64,000 nt of DNA, from assembly GCA_014905825.1 (NCBI GenBank), contig JACGCN010000002.1, positions 744,001 through 808,000 on the forward strand. The letters run 5' to 3'. Origin of the DNA: Lyophyllum atratum. Taxonomy: Eukaryota > Basidiomycota > Agaricomycetes > Agaricales > Lyophyllaceae. The notes under the pieces were generated by a model. That model saw nothing but the letters and a program-made list of their open reading frames with translations. It did not search any database and was not told the origin of the DNA. Shown here one piece after another: positions 33,701 through 45,171 of the stretch; position 1 is the first letter of the stretch; the number at the start of each line of letters is the position of its first letter. Position numbers and translations under genes: made by a program.

Positions 33701-34611
33701 TCTTTCATTTCCTCGACATACTTGCGCACTAAGTTGTCCTAAGAACCTTTCTTGAATCGACCCTCTAGAATACTCACCAGATATACTTGAGATACCCGCC
33801 TTTTCTGCTTTCTGCCGATTTTCCGCATCCTCGGTCAGAAGAACAACGGTGGGTAGCTTTTGAGGCGCTTGGCCGCGTATCGGTGGCCGCGTCACGCGAA
33901 TGTGGTCATTGTACCATGCCGTCGCTTTCCGTATGCCTGTGCCACATGTTAGTATGCGTCGTATTTGCGTAGACAGGAACTCGACATACCTCGGTCATTG
34001 CGGTCATTCGGCGTTTCTCCCTCCTCACGTACAATGGCGGTTTCCCTGGTACAATAAGTATAACATCCCTCACACGGATCAAATGACATACGAGCGATAT
34101 TCGTTATAGAAAACCCAAATCCGCTTCTCGTCCATTTTGATCAAAGCATTGAGCCGGTTGTATAACGGAAGCGAACGGTGTCGCACTTCTTCTATGACTG
34201 TTTGCAGCAGGATAATTGGCGGTGTGAAAAGGTTTGATTCCACAAGGTCCATCTGCATTCGCACGTCAGGTCGTATACAAATGAATACTGTGCGACACAT
34301 ACCTGGGATAGAAACACATTCGTGTCTGGGAGTATAAAATGTCCGTCTGGAAATAGGCGATGGCTCTTGTCCCCTGCCGTAGATAGAATTTCTTCGGAAC
34401 CCGGGCACACATTGCAACCTGAGATTCCGCATCCAACATCATCTCGCAAGTACCTCTCACGGAGAACTATATTCACGTTAAGATATTGACTCATCAGTGT
34501 AGCAGATTTCGTACCTTTGATGACTTTTCCTCGGGCAGTCTTTTTGAAAAACTTGCGCTGCGTAACCACGGCCTCCGTTCTTGGTCGCTTTCGAATGGTA
34601 ATTTCAACCAT
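30704..34611 (-). CDS. DIS3: Dis3/Rrp44, exosome 3'-5' exoribonuclease and endonuclease (one apparent frameshift)
   Basis: Dis3 is the catalytic subunit of the RNA exosome. From ATG 34611 ([20 protein letters not shown]) come [33 protein letters not shown], and the PIN domain ([35 protein letters not shown]). Cold-shock segments follow, then the RNB domain with the metal-binding block [40 protein letters not shown], and [20 protein letters not shown] leading to [17 protein letters not shown]. The S1 end reads [12 protein letters not shown], with TAA at 30704-30706. An extra base near 31337 interrupts [15 protein letters not shown]. The intron 31305-31242 is GC-AG (GCAAGT donor) and is required to join RRYA to DVLAHRQ. 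Confidence 0.93.
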
Positions 34612-37056
34612 TCTTAGAAATCCGTGTTCTTTGCTTCTGCCTTCCGAATCTATCCATCCTCATTCAGGTCAACAATATGAATATGGTAAGGCTGCATTAC
34701 CTCCGTCTTGGATAAAGCCTGCGTGTAAGTAGCGTGATCGTGGTCGAGGTTTAAGGCGCCGACACCTCTCATCGCTTACAGTAATTCGGCAGATCATAAG
34801 TTTTGCGAAGGCCTTATCTAATCTAATCTGTCATTCTCAAACCTCCAAACGCCGTCTTCAACTCGTTCTTTTCGTTTGAGGTTGCAGGTAATACCGACTC
34901 ATGACTGGCAAGCAAAGCATCTTATCTTCCATATAGATGCATGACCAGACAAGTTTCTCACCTGTGGAACACATTACAATGTATATCGACTCCAAATTGG
35001 CCAGGCGCCAGCTTTTCCCAGTGAGTGAACGCTCCCAGAGGAAGTTGGAGGAAATGAAAGTCCTCTGAGAAGCTGACATCTACTCGACATTATCTCTCAC
35101 ATAATAACAAAACCTTAGTTCACTTCGAGTCTATGCTGTTCCACGGCCTGCTCCCTAGGCTGCAATCTCTCGCTCCAATGCAGCCCGACATCTGTCCTCC
35201 TTCGCCTGGCAGCACATCGCCCATATACCCCTTAGACGGTGGGAATGGTCAACATACTTGGGGCGGAGTAGCCTAGCATGATAATCGACTCGTCCTTGCG
35301 CGTGTTCTAGCTCTCTCGCTGCAAATGCATGCCAACGACCGCTCGAGAGTAGGCTCACGGATCATAGGTTCTGGGTTTTCATGTTCTTCCTATAGTTCCG
35401 GCACCAAATTTCCTTCAAGGACGACATCAAAACCCGTGCCAGAACCCGCTCCGCAACCTGCCACTCTGGCATCACCTATTGAATGGTTGCTGTTTGGAGT
35501 GCGGGCTTGTGAGCCGCTGGGCTGTTCTTACTGTATATTCAAGGCTCCCTCCTCAAACATGATGAATAGGGCTAGAAAGAAGCTTCTCGAACGACTCGAC
35601 GCCTCATGACTCCTTCCTCGAGGTAGACCCACTGCGCTCCTCAACCACATGGTTCCGCAGCGATAGTGCCACCTATGACTCCACGTACTGTATGAAGGAC
35701 GATGGTACGCATGGATATAATCCGCTTTTGGTCATCCCATGTCGAAAACTCTGGCAAATTCACCCATGACCATATACAATGGGCACAGTCAGATAACCAA
35801 GTATTGGGTATGTGCCCAATAGATACCACCGTTGTCATTTTGATGATCGTGCGTCCACTTCTGCTTCTCTCCAGAGGACCTCCAAGTCAAGCCTCTCGTT
35901 CCTGAATCTCTTCGTTCGCAGATGACGTGAATTGCGGTTGAGTGCTTGCTAGCAGCTAATTTGGCCTGCCATTGTGCGAGGACGTGCACTTTATTGAGTG
36001 CTATCAGCTTCTTCTGCAGTCCTAGAGCATCAGCACATTTGCATCGGCGATTAATGTTCCAAACGTACTTGTAGGGCAGCCCAAATACTTTGCATGGCGT
36101 TCTTGTCGTTAACTCTACGGACCTCCCACACCGTTTATTGGCCTTCGATCTTCTGCCAGGCACTAAGGTTCCAGGTCGTATCATCCAAGAGGCAGCAAGC
36201 TCGTAGGTTGCGGAAATAGCTTCGTAGTCGACAGCCCTGATCTCCACAGCCGTGGCATACTAGCCAGGATTCTCATCGAGGAGCTCGGTGTTAATGGCGC
36301 GATAAACGCTGTCCCTCAATGCGCTCTGGTGCTCTTCGAGATTGGGAGTTTGGCTCCGCAAGCGCGTCGGCCGCCGAAATACGATTTCAGTCTCCCGGAA
36401 ACCCAAACTAAGGCGAAGCCACAGATGTCTTGTTGTGAAATGGCGAATTCCCTCGACGAATATGAAAGTAATGGACCATCGACAGAAGCGTTGCCCATCA
36501 CTATCCGGGAATTCCGCCTACTGAGAGACCTACATCGTATGTGAGGACGACGTCAAAGCTAGGATGGTGTAAAGCCTCCCGTAGAGAGAACGCCAAGTTA
36601 AAAATATGGCCAGAAGGAAATTGGGGAACAGCGGGAGGAGCAAGGCTCGCCTAAAACGATAGGTATCTTGAGCCAGTGTATATCATTATCTGGATATTGT
36701 CGAAACTCATATGTGGATGCCCTGCAGCCTCGATCATTATCTCGCGCCACAAACCTTGTATATCTGATCACATGGTTGTCACTATCAGTCACGCCAGGAC
36801 GCGTCGCGGTGTAATATCCCCAATTGGCTTGGCCCCACAACGTTCGCGTCATACCCCACTACAGTGGCCACTATCACATAGCATTCACCACTTTGCGCCA
36901 ACGATGATGACGAAAAAATACTGCGCGGATGACGCTGCGCCACGGGATGTAGTTGTCTGAAAGCATATAAACCCGATGAATGGCGCAATATATTCCAGCA
37001 ACCTACTTACCACCCACATAACAAACTCATCCACTCAACCCATCCAACCAACTATA
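34612..37056. other. 2.4 kb gene-poor region with only weak open frames
   Basis: The DIS3 promoter lies at its left end. The stretch 34972-35070 is a diverged copy of sequence at 30318-30420. On the minus strand a frame at 36247-35789 and fragments around 36300-36600 (LREALHHPSFDVVLTYDVG) look weakly protein-like, but stops and frame changes interrupt them and no family was recognised. This may be a decayed gene. On the plus strand nothing convincing was seen before the start at 37057. Confidence 0.35.
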
Positions 37057-37457
37057 ATGCCTCTTTTTGGCCGCCAGTCGTAACCCCCGCACCGTCAATA
37101 CCACTCGTCACACGACGCGTCGAGGTCTCTTCCACCGCAAAGACAAAGACCGCGTTGCTGGTGGTTTCAGTAAGCCAGTTTATCCCTCTTTTGTTGACAT
37201 ATTATTTATGGTGTATTTCTATTGTAGAAGCAGCGCTATCCAACCCTAACACCACTAGATCTGGTCGCAAGCATGCGAAACATGAACTGAAAGTCATGGC
37301 AAGTTCCGTCCTCGAGCCTCCACCACGGCAACGCTGACCTGTATGATAGGGTCGTGGACGAGAGGCTCACGTACCTTTCATGACCAAAGTTAAACGTGCT
37401 TTGGGCATCCGCTCGACGCATCGACGCGCTACAACGACTAGACGCCGAATGTTGTAG
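37057..37457 (+). CDS. Short basic conserved fungal protein (apparent frameshift in exon 1; GC-AG intron)
   Basis: A small, Arg/Lys/Thr-rich protein of about 100 residues that I recall as widespread but uncharacterised in mushrooms. The exons read MPLFGR at ATG 37057, then SRNPRTVNTTRHTTRRGLFH, RKDKDRVAGGF-KAALSNPNT, TRSGRKHAKHELKVM and GRGREAHVPFMTKVKRALGI, ending at TAG 37455-37457. The ATG and the body of the protein are one base out of frame: the ATG frame meets TAA at 37081, and the body frame has no ATG. The indel must lie at 37060-37080, near a run of five T. The second intron (37299-37349, 51 nt) has a GCAAGT donor and AG acceptor; removing it joins KVM to GRGRE as in relatives I remember. 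Confidence 0.65.
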
Positions 37458-37666
37458 ACTGGATTTCTTCCTTGTGGTTTATTATCTGTACTCGCACTGC
37501 ACGGACACTATACCCATCGATACCTCACGCTAGAACTCAATATGTATTACCACTTGTAATCAATACGTCGCAACAGTTCTATAAATGAGAAACGACGACT
37601 TCAATGCTTTGAAGGGCCAGATAATCTGTCAGCTTCGCAGGATAGAAAAGTACTGCTGTATACGGC

Positions 37667-38948
37667 CTAAGACTGGAGAGTGTGAGTAATCCATTTCTGC
37701 ACGACTTGGTCTGCTATTTGCAACCCATTCTTCTCCATGAACATCATATGGCCATTACCATGTATCCCAACATCTCCGAGGTCGACGTGCTCCACTGCAA
37801 CTCCCGCCTGCTTCAGATACTGGGCGCTACACCCATCATAAATAGAGTGATAACTCGATTCTGAAGTGACGATCAGAACTGGTATGTGAGCGAGATTGAC
37901 CAGCTTCCTTGGCGGGGATGCCTGCTGGAAACAAGTGAAGCTGGGAGTTGATGACACAGTGACAAGCGCGATATCCTTGGGAGAAGTGACGGGAGGAGAG
38001 TACGTTACTGGGATATCGGTAAGTCCAAATTGTCGAGCCGCGATGATGGGAGTAAAAACGGCATTGATAAATGGCGGACCACTTGGTTCGAGAGCCACGA
38101 TCGCCTTGATCTGGGATGGCCTTGCGTCACCAAGGACCCAGCCATGCTGCCCAGACTGCGAATGCGCAAGGAGAACGACAGGCTGTTCGATTTTAACGAG
38201 TTAAAGATGCAAACCGGATCGTAAGGATTGAGGAGTACGTACACCTATCTTGTCTAGAAGCTTTGAACCAGCGGCTTTGATTTTCATGGCTGTCTCCGCG
38301 TCAGAGTCGAGGCTTGGCATTGTTGAAGCATAAAAATTGTCGAAAACAGGATCGCCAATGCTACCATTGCCGGGCCACTGGGTGTGTAGCGATGCTTGCG
38401 GCCACAGGTTGTGGAGTTGGGTTGCAGTAAAGTGAGATTCGATAGTAAATGTGTCGTAAGTCGATTCAACGCCATCAACATGTTTCTGCCAAGCAGAGCG
38501 CCCTCTTGAAGGTTGATCAATTATATACAACTAGTAATGCGTTAGATCAACAGCCTGGAATTCATTGGGTGAAACGTATGCACCTCATATCCTTCGCGCA
38601 GGAAATAATCTGCCCAACCTAACCTTCCATCTGGAGTGTTCAGGAAATTCGTTCCAGTCATAGCTGCCCACATAACGTCAATGCCACCCCTGACGACACA
38701 ATATTAGGACGGAGAATGTTACCATGTCCATGGATCATAAGCAAGGGAAATGGTTGGGTGATCTTCTCAGGAGTGAGATGCTCAACATATATCTGCCCGA
38801 ACGCAATGCTTGAATTCCCTTGGACAGCGTACGTTTGACCTATGTAGAAGTAATCGCGTCGATGGAAGGTTCCTTGGGTCACAGCTTGGGAGAAGCTCGA
38901 CAAGGATGAGATTGAGAGCGTCAGTAACAGAAAAACGTTCAAGAACAT
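37667..38948 (-). CDS. Secreted alpha/beta-hydrolase family protein
   Basis: Spliced minus-strand gene starting at ATG 38948 with a clear signal peptide ([20 protein letters not shown], then QAVTQG). The fold follows in order: [19 protein letters not shown] first strands, [20 protein letters not shown] with HGHG (oxyanion strand), [20 protein letters not shown] with GRS, the nucleophile elbow [31 protein letters not shown], and near the C-terminus [20 protein letters not shown] and the catalytic-type His in [11 protein letters not shown]. The C-terminus is [12 protein letters not shown] at 37667. The Ser in HSQSG, an acid after SESS and the His form a plausible triad. Secreted fungal enzymes of this group are mostly uncharacterised esterases or lipases; the substrate is unknown. 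Confidence 0.8.
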
Positions 38949-39557
38949 GACAGTATAAGTGAAGGAGCTGCAAGAGGAGAGGGATTTGGCCTCGATGTCA
39001 GTTCTCGGCTTATATATCGGTGGGCCTGCCATTGGCACGAGATCGTGGACACCGCTCGTAATGGGTAGATTTTCCCTGCCGAAGCAGTTATCGGCCCTCC
39101 TTCGACACCGGTCAGTTCTCATATGTACCGTATTGCAACGAGGTTTTCTCACGCATCGTCATGACGGTCACTTGGAGGCTCCATCCACGACATCGAGCTG
39201 GTACTGCTTGCCTCAGACGGTAGACCGCCAATACATGTTAACCGAACGTCTGGATGCTTCTGCCAGTGGTGCGTAAATCAGAGGCTGTTTGAAGGCTCAC
39301 AGACGACTTTCATACCTTGAAATTATCGTCCTTCGAAGGTTCGTGAGATGGAGTAGGGGAGCTTTTCAAGTTTAGACCGTTGAATGCAAGTTGAACATCA
39401 TAAGGAACAACTTGAGGGTTTGAATTGGGTTTGAAGCTGTGGTGTTACTATAATTAGAACCATTATTTCCGTATCACGTGTCACCCGAGTTTTCAAATTT
39501 CTCAAGTGCAGCTATCGCGGCGCAAGCGGTCGAGCCTTACCCACACAATCAACCATA
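38949..39557. promoter_or_regulatory. Divergent intergenic region between the hydrolase gene and NOP9
   Basis: About 600 bases holding both promoters. A weak minus-strand frame overlaps the hydrolase start but adds no signal peptide or family motif. No other gene is seen. Confidence 0.4.
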
Positions 39558-42533
39558 ATGCCTAGAGAAAATCGAAAGCGAGGAAAGAAGAACAAGAAAA
39601 AACCCGATGAGGAAGCCGGATTCCTCGATGACCAAAGGGTATTGCCCACCGCGGCAGAGCGGGAACCACTTGCATCAGCTGGGGAACCTTCCTGGATTCG
39701 TTCTGCCCCGGAAGACGTCCCGGAGATCAACCCAGAAGCACCCTTTGGCTACGTGGACGCAGATGTGAAGGCATATTTCAGAACGGTCGATGTGCAAATG
39801 CGTAACTGGCAAGAACACAATGGTACAGAGCTGGACCAGGACCGCGACACAGACCCAAATGAAGGTATTTAGCCCTCAGAGCATAGACCCGGATGTTTAT
39901 TGACGTATCTTCAATATACTTCAGAACGCCGTCTTTTTTTCATGGCGGCTTTGACAGAAATGGGAGGCAAGGAGAAACAGCTTGCAACAGATCCAGACTG
40001 TTCGGTCATCTTGGAAAGGATGGCGTACTCAATGGATGACTTTGTACGAAGAGTTTTCGTGGATAGTTTGACTGGTTCGTGAGTTACCACCTGCGCTCTG
40101 TAGGGAATTGAGTCTTGACCAGTCATCTAGTTTCGATGTCCTCGTTCGACATCGTTTTGCTTCGCATGTGTGCCAGACTCTGTTTACGGTAGCGCGGGAT
40201 ACCATCTCAAGAGAAGTACGCTTGCCTTCGATCTCTCTTATGCAGGCTCATGAACATACAATACACCAACCAGAGTCGAGGAATCTTCCCCACGATACCA
40301 GAGTCTTCGGAGCAGGGGGAATTGAGGACGCTGACCCAGCTCATCCTTGACGCTTCTGAAGTCCATTATCCCCTTCTTTTTATGTGTTTTTCGCTCATTT
40401 TTTTTCCTCAGGAAATTCTCCCTACATTCGCCTCGCTGATAATGGATCCATTTGCCTCTCACGTCGTCCGGGCGTTCCTGGCCCTCCTTTCACCTAACCT
40501 GCTGCCAGCTGATAGCTCCACGCAGTCAGCGTTACGTTCCAAGAAAAGTTCTGCCTGGAAGGCCAAGCAGGGCCCGATGAAATCTGTTTTCTCCGACGAA
40601 AAGGGAAGGGGAAGGGGAGCGAAGCGCTAGGTATATCCATGCCTGCAGAGTTCCGGCAGCTTGCTCGCCGATTTGTCGATGTCCTGAGAACGGAGTTGGG
40701 TGAAAATGAAGTGCGGGCTCTCGCAGCGGACAAAGTTGCTAGCCCTGGCTTGCAGGTGTGTTTAGTTGATATCTATCTGTCATGCTGAGAACACTGATTG
40801 AGAGTTTCTCTAGATGTTATTGGAAGTCGAGGCAGATCAGGGTCTGGCTAGCGACTCTGATTCCCTAATGGACAGGGTCATGGTGGGGATTGTTACGGCA
40901 TGCCGTGTGTACCGCTTTTTGTCTGGTTGTCGTTCTTCCTTACTAACAAGGTTCTTGTATCAGGCAATGCTCCCAACCCTACCGTTGAACCTTCCGACTA
41001 CCTCAACACCCTTTTACGCGATCCAACCTCATCACATCTCCTCGAGACAATCGTATCGCGTTCGCCTGCCGACGCCTTTACTGTTCTGTGGACAACATAC
41101 TTCCGAGGTAAACTTGCCAGGCTGGCTATCCACCCAGTCGCCAATTTCGTTCTCGCGAAAACCTTGGAAAGAACGTCTGTTGATCAGCTTTCCGAGGTCT
41201 GTGCAGAGTTGGATGGCTCCTGGAGCAAGATGATAAGTGTGTCAAACTCTAATGCTGTGTTCTCGATGCAATACAGCTCATGTTATGCACAACAGGGACC
41301 TCAAGGACAGGCGTGCTGCGCGCTGTGATTGATCGAGGCGCTGCCCTTCAAGCTTCAGAGCCTGGAATCTGTAATGTGCGGACCCCCGATGATACACAGG
41401 ACTAGATTCCTGACTTTAATTTTTGCCTCACCAGGCTGTATATTCTGCTTTTGATCTAGTGACTCCAGAGGATCGTGCGCTCCTGGTGCCTTGCGTCCTA
41501 CATCTACTACCACTTCAGGTAAGTTTTCCTTGCCAAATCTCATATTTGCTGACCTTCATGTCGCAGGAGTACAAGGCAGCATTGGCCGCACAACCCGCTT
41601 CCACTCCGCAGCATATTCCCTCTAAAAGGCATGGCCGGCAAGGGGCCCCAAGCGACATGATGGAGCCCAAGGTCCAGGGCTCCATACTTCTACAGTCCCT
41701 TCTACGACTTTCCGATCCCCATAACCAAATAGTCGTCGCGAAGTTTGTTTCCATTCCTATTATACGTCGTTCGGTGATTGACATCGTGCTCAGCATAGCC
41801 TGCTTGCCAATAGAGGAGCGAATCAAGATATCCCACGACGCTAGCGGTTCGCGTGTCTATGACGTGCTTCTCGACTCTCCCACTGTCGCCTCTAAAAGCA
41901 AGCGTGAGTTTGTCATGGGATTCATCGGCCATTATCATGTCCTCGTGGATGACCGGCTGGGAAGTCGTGTTGGTGACCGGTGTTGGGCTTTCGCCGACAC
42001 TTATCTCAAGGTCGGTGCCCCCATATTCCATATTACATGTCATAGAAAATGTGTGACTGATTCGACATCCGCAGGAGAAGATCGGCCGCAGTCTCTTCGT
42101 CCATGAACAGTTCCTTGCTGGCTCTTACTACGGCAAATTCTTCGCACGGAATCTCAACCTCTACCTACTTCAACGGCGTCCAGATGAATGGAAAACCATG
42201 CAGGCGGACCGGAAGCGGGCACTGGACAAGGCACAGGAAGCACCCCCTGCTCCTATCCCAACGCCTGCGGATTCACACATTCCTCATAAATCTTCCAAGC
42301 GGAAACGGCATACGCAGCCCGAAGACGAGATTGATGTCGTCTTCAACGCATCGTTGGGTAAGAGGATCAAAAAGGCAGCGTTGGGCGGTGTAGTCTCAGA
42401 CATCCCTCGGACTCCGGGTGAGAAGATTTCAAAAACGGAACCTGATACAGCAGATGGGCTGCAGGCGGTGCTTGGTGCTATCAAACATGCGCCAAAGGAT
42501 GAAAAGAGTCATGAAAAGCGGAAACGGCACTAA
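39558..42533 (+). CDS. NOP9: Nop9, Pumilio-repeat pre-rRNA processing factor
   Basis: Nop9 is a nucleolar PUF-type protein that binds pre-18S rRNA and restrains Nob1 during small-subunit assembly. From ATG 39558 ([20 protein letters not shown]) the exons give [40 protein letters not shown] and [20 protein letters not shown]. Pumilio-like repeats follow: [78 protein letters not shown], and [20 protein letters not shown]. After [20 protein letters not shown] comes a basic C-terminus ending HEKRKRH at TAA 42531-42533. The R/H-F-A/G-S-H-V pattern recurring every 36 or so residues is the repeat signature. About eight introns are implied. Confidence 0.9.
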
Positions 42534-42770
42534 ACCTCTTCGACGTGCTCGAGTCACTCCTCTTGAAGCTAGAGTCATACCACCTGACTCTAACTGTTCA
42601 GCTACTTCCGGAGGATCTGTCCAAAAATATATCGCAATCTTGTATTGAAAGCGATAATAGCATGGGGCTGCACGGCCAAGTATAGCCATGCCGCTAGCTT
42701 GCTCTAATTACACAGTCCATGATAAGATATCGTGAAGTCGTAAGCTGAAGATGATTGAAAAAGAAGTCCA

Positions 42771-44312
42771 TTATCTGTAAGTAGCACCAGGCGAAGAAAA
42801 ACAACCATTGTTCAAAGCGTCCACCCATTCATGATCATCGCACAAGAACTTGATCCATTGTGACATCCAACCCTTATCTGACCAATTCTTCAGCATCTGT
42901 CGTGTATGAGCTGAAACCGGTTTCAGGGAGACGAGGCTGAAGGACTGGAGATGTGCATTCCCTTGAACAGGCATCCGTCGCGACCGAATTAAGTCAGCAA
43001 CTGCTACGGTGGTATGTCGAGCGCCATGGCATTGGAGGTGTACTGACTCAAGGAGAGGGAGGATGTCGGGAGATGATCCATCACAATGCAGTGTACATGC
43101 GCTGAAGAAGGCATCTGTAGATCGGATCGTGTTCCCTGTCTGCCAAGGAGAAACGCAGGTCCAGCCGGGAAAGGCAATGCAGCCTGCGCGAGGCACGCAA
43201 CCGCATCTTCGTCCGTGAGGGGTAGGTAGGCGAGACACAACGATCGTAGGGCTGGTGCCACGATGGCAAGTATCGCACTGAACCGTGATTGTACTCTCGG
43301 CCAGCGTCTTCCACCTGCATCCGACTTGAGAAGCCATTGCAGATCCAGTGACTGCAACTGAGGAAAATCGAGTTGCTCGAGGAAGGAGATTAGACATGAC
43401 TCCGCCGTGTCGGCGAGTTGCGTGCCGTTCTCGGAAAGCCTGCTCTTCCCTCTGAAGTATCAAATCGAAATGATTCAACACGGGCAGAGTCAGTTTCCGT
43501 GCAAGCCGATCCTGTGTCCCTACTTGTGTCCCTAGTGTACAATCTGCGTTCATAGTACATCGCGAGAGATTGGCACATCGGGATAGGATGTCTAGACACT
43601 GGTTGAGAGTGAGTAGATGGTCGACGTCAAAGTGTAGGCTCAATCCCGTCAATTGACCCCATGGAATCCCAATGGCTTGGAGGTCAAAGGGAACACGAGG
43701 ACGCCACAGCCCTTTCATGTCAAGGGTTACGGACCGCAAAGCTGGGAGAGCGCCTAGCGACAGATCCTGCAGTAATTCAACACTAGAGCTTGGGATATGA
43801 AAATCGACATCCTGCCACCTATGCGCATGAGGGGCAAGAGCGGCCAGGAGCTTCGCTGAGCGATAATCCGATATGTGACCCACGGGAGTATGATTAATTC
43901 GAATAGAGAGTGCGTTGTTTCTCGAACGTTTCAACCACAACTCTAGAGCTTTCATCCTGTTTTGGTCGTGCGTGGAATCTATGACACCAAATTCAGGAAT
44001 GTTGACTCCGAAACGCGCCCACAGCCTGGGAGTGCACCGCACAATCGCCCTCCAAGAAGAGGAGACGCGGCAGAGCAACAGAGGCGCTTCCTCTGTGCTA
44101 AGAACGGGATAGGATGTAGACCTCATGAGAGAATCAAAGATCTCGACTTTGAGTTCCAAAGGTAAACGATCGAAATAGGAGACGCAAGGCCTGCTCTCAT
44201 TATTCGATGCATGGCGCTCTCGGCGCGAAGTGCGGGCGCCCTGGGAATGAAGAATAAGCAAGTGAGGCATAAAACAGAATTTGAAAACTGACGTTGCATC
44301 CTGGACCTCCAT
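42771..44312 (-). CDS. F-box / leucine-rich protein with probable internal frame disruptions
   Basis: A continuous 513-codon frame starts at 44312. The N-terminal half is a normal mushroom F-box protein: the F-box is SYFDRLPLELKVEIFDSLMR with CRVSSSWRAIVRCTPRLWAR, followed by leucine-rich segments (LPALRSVTLDMKGLW, LTGLSLHFDVDHLLTLNQCL). From about 43450 the leucine-rich pattern is found in other frames: LADTAESCLISFLEQLDFPQ and LQSLDLQWLL, then RLDLRFSLADREHDPIYRCL, before returning to the first frame at DILPLLESVHLQC and ending at 42771. Three small indels in total would restore one frame. So either the gene is decaying or the sequence has errors; the open first frame through the middle is probably chance. 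F-box proteins recruit SCF ubiquitin-ligase substrates. Confidence 0.6.
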   Translation of the reverse strand: MEVQDATSVFKFCFMPHLLILHSQGARTSRRERHASNNESRPCVSYFDRLPLELKVEIFDSLMRSTSYPVLSTEEAPLLLCRVSSSWRAIVRCTPRLWARFGVNIPEFGVIDSTHDQNRMKALELWLKRSRNNALSIRINHTPVGHISDYRSAKLLAALAPHAHRWQDVDFHIPSSSVELLQDLSLGALPALRSVTLDMKGLWRPRVPFDLQAIGIPWGQLTGLSLHFDVDHLLTLNQCLDILSRCANLSRCTMNADCTLGTQVGTQDRLARKLTLPVLNHFDLILQREEQAFRERHATRRHGGVMSNLLPRATRFSSVAVTGSAMASQVGCRWKTLAESTITVQCDTCHRGTSPTIVVSRLPTPHGRRCGCVPRAGCIAFPGWTCVSPWQTGNTIRSTDAFFSACTLHCDGSSPDILPLLESVHLQCHGARHTTVAVADLIRSRRMPVQGNAHLQSFSLVSLKPVSAHTRQMLKNWSDKGWMSQWIKFLCDDHEWVDALNNGCFSSPGATYR

Positions 44313-45171
44313 TATGTATCTTCGCCCGAGGATGGTTGTTAATATAAGACAAAGGAGTAGTCTTGTTACAAGGAAGGTGATGAAAAGGCATTCAATAAGT
44401 CCAAAGGGGCTTCAAGCCTTCGAAAGGAAAGATATGGATGAGTCGAAAGTGGGCGATGTCACCAGGGAGCGACAATTGTCCGTCATCCTATTTAAATACT
44501 CATCTGTAAGGCCACTCCCATCTATTATCTAAATCCCCCGATTGACGTATGTGACCGCAGAAGAAGCATCACTGGATACTGACTTTTGTGCCCGATTGAG
44601 GTATGTTCCACGGAAGGAGCAGGACCAAAGATACAAGACAAAGCGGTCTCCCCTTCAGTCTCCCTGCCAATCCCAAGCCCCATTGGAAGATAAATTATGG
44701 AAGTCTTGTTGAATTCATCAAGTTGACAAGCTTCGGAGTGTCTGTGTGACCCCAAGCCCAGGATACCCCGAGGGAGTTGGTAACGGGACAGCAAAGGCAG
44801 TGTGAAGATCCAAGGCCAGATGGAGGCCCTGAGCTGTGGGTGAGAGCTTCCTAGTTATGGAGTCTCATGCATGCTCAAAGCAGCTCATGTAGATCTTCCT
44901 CATGCATCGTGGCCACACACAGTCAGAGATTCAATCACATGACTTGAAAACAACGTTGAGCGCGCGGATTTTCTCTGACCCAGCCCTCGTACTTGCGCCT
45001 CGACGGCAGAGGAAACATAGGGGGTTTCTTCCGCCAAAATCACTGCGCTGTTACTTGTTCGAAGGACCTTAGTTAACCTGAACAGTCCACAGTCATGGGA
45101 AATATATATCAAATGTGTGCAAGAAATCCCCGCCCGAGATCATGCTGAAGAATCTGTGTTATAGGAGCTTG
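44313..45171. other. Intergenic, no gene seen
   Basis: This region carries the upstream sequence of the F-box gene and the 3' flank of NUG1. Only short frames without resemblance were found. Confidence 0.45.
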
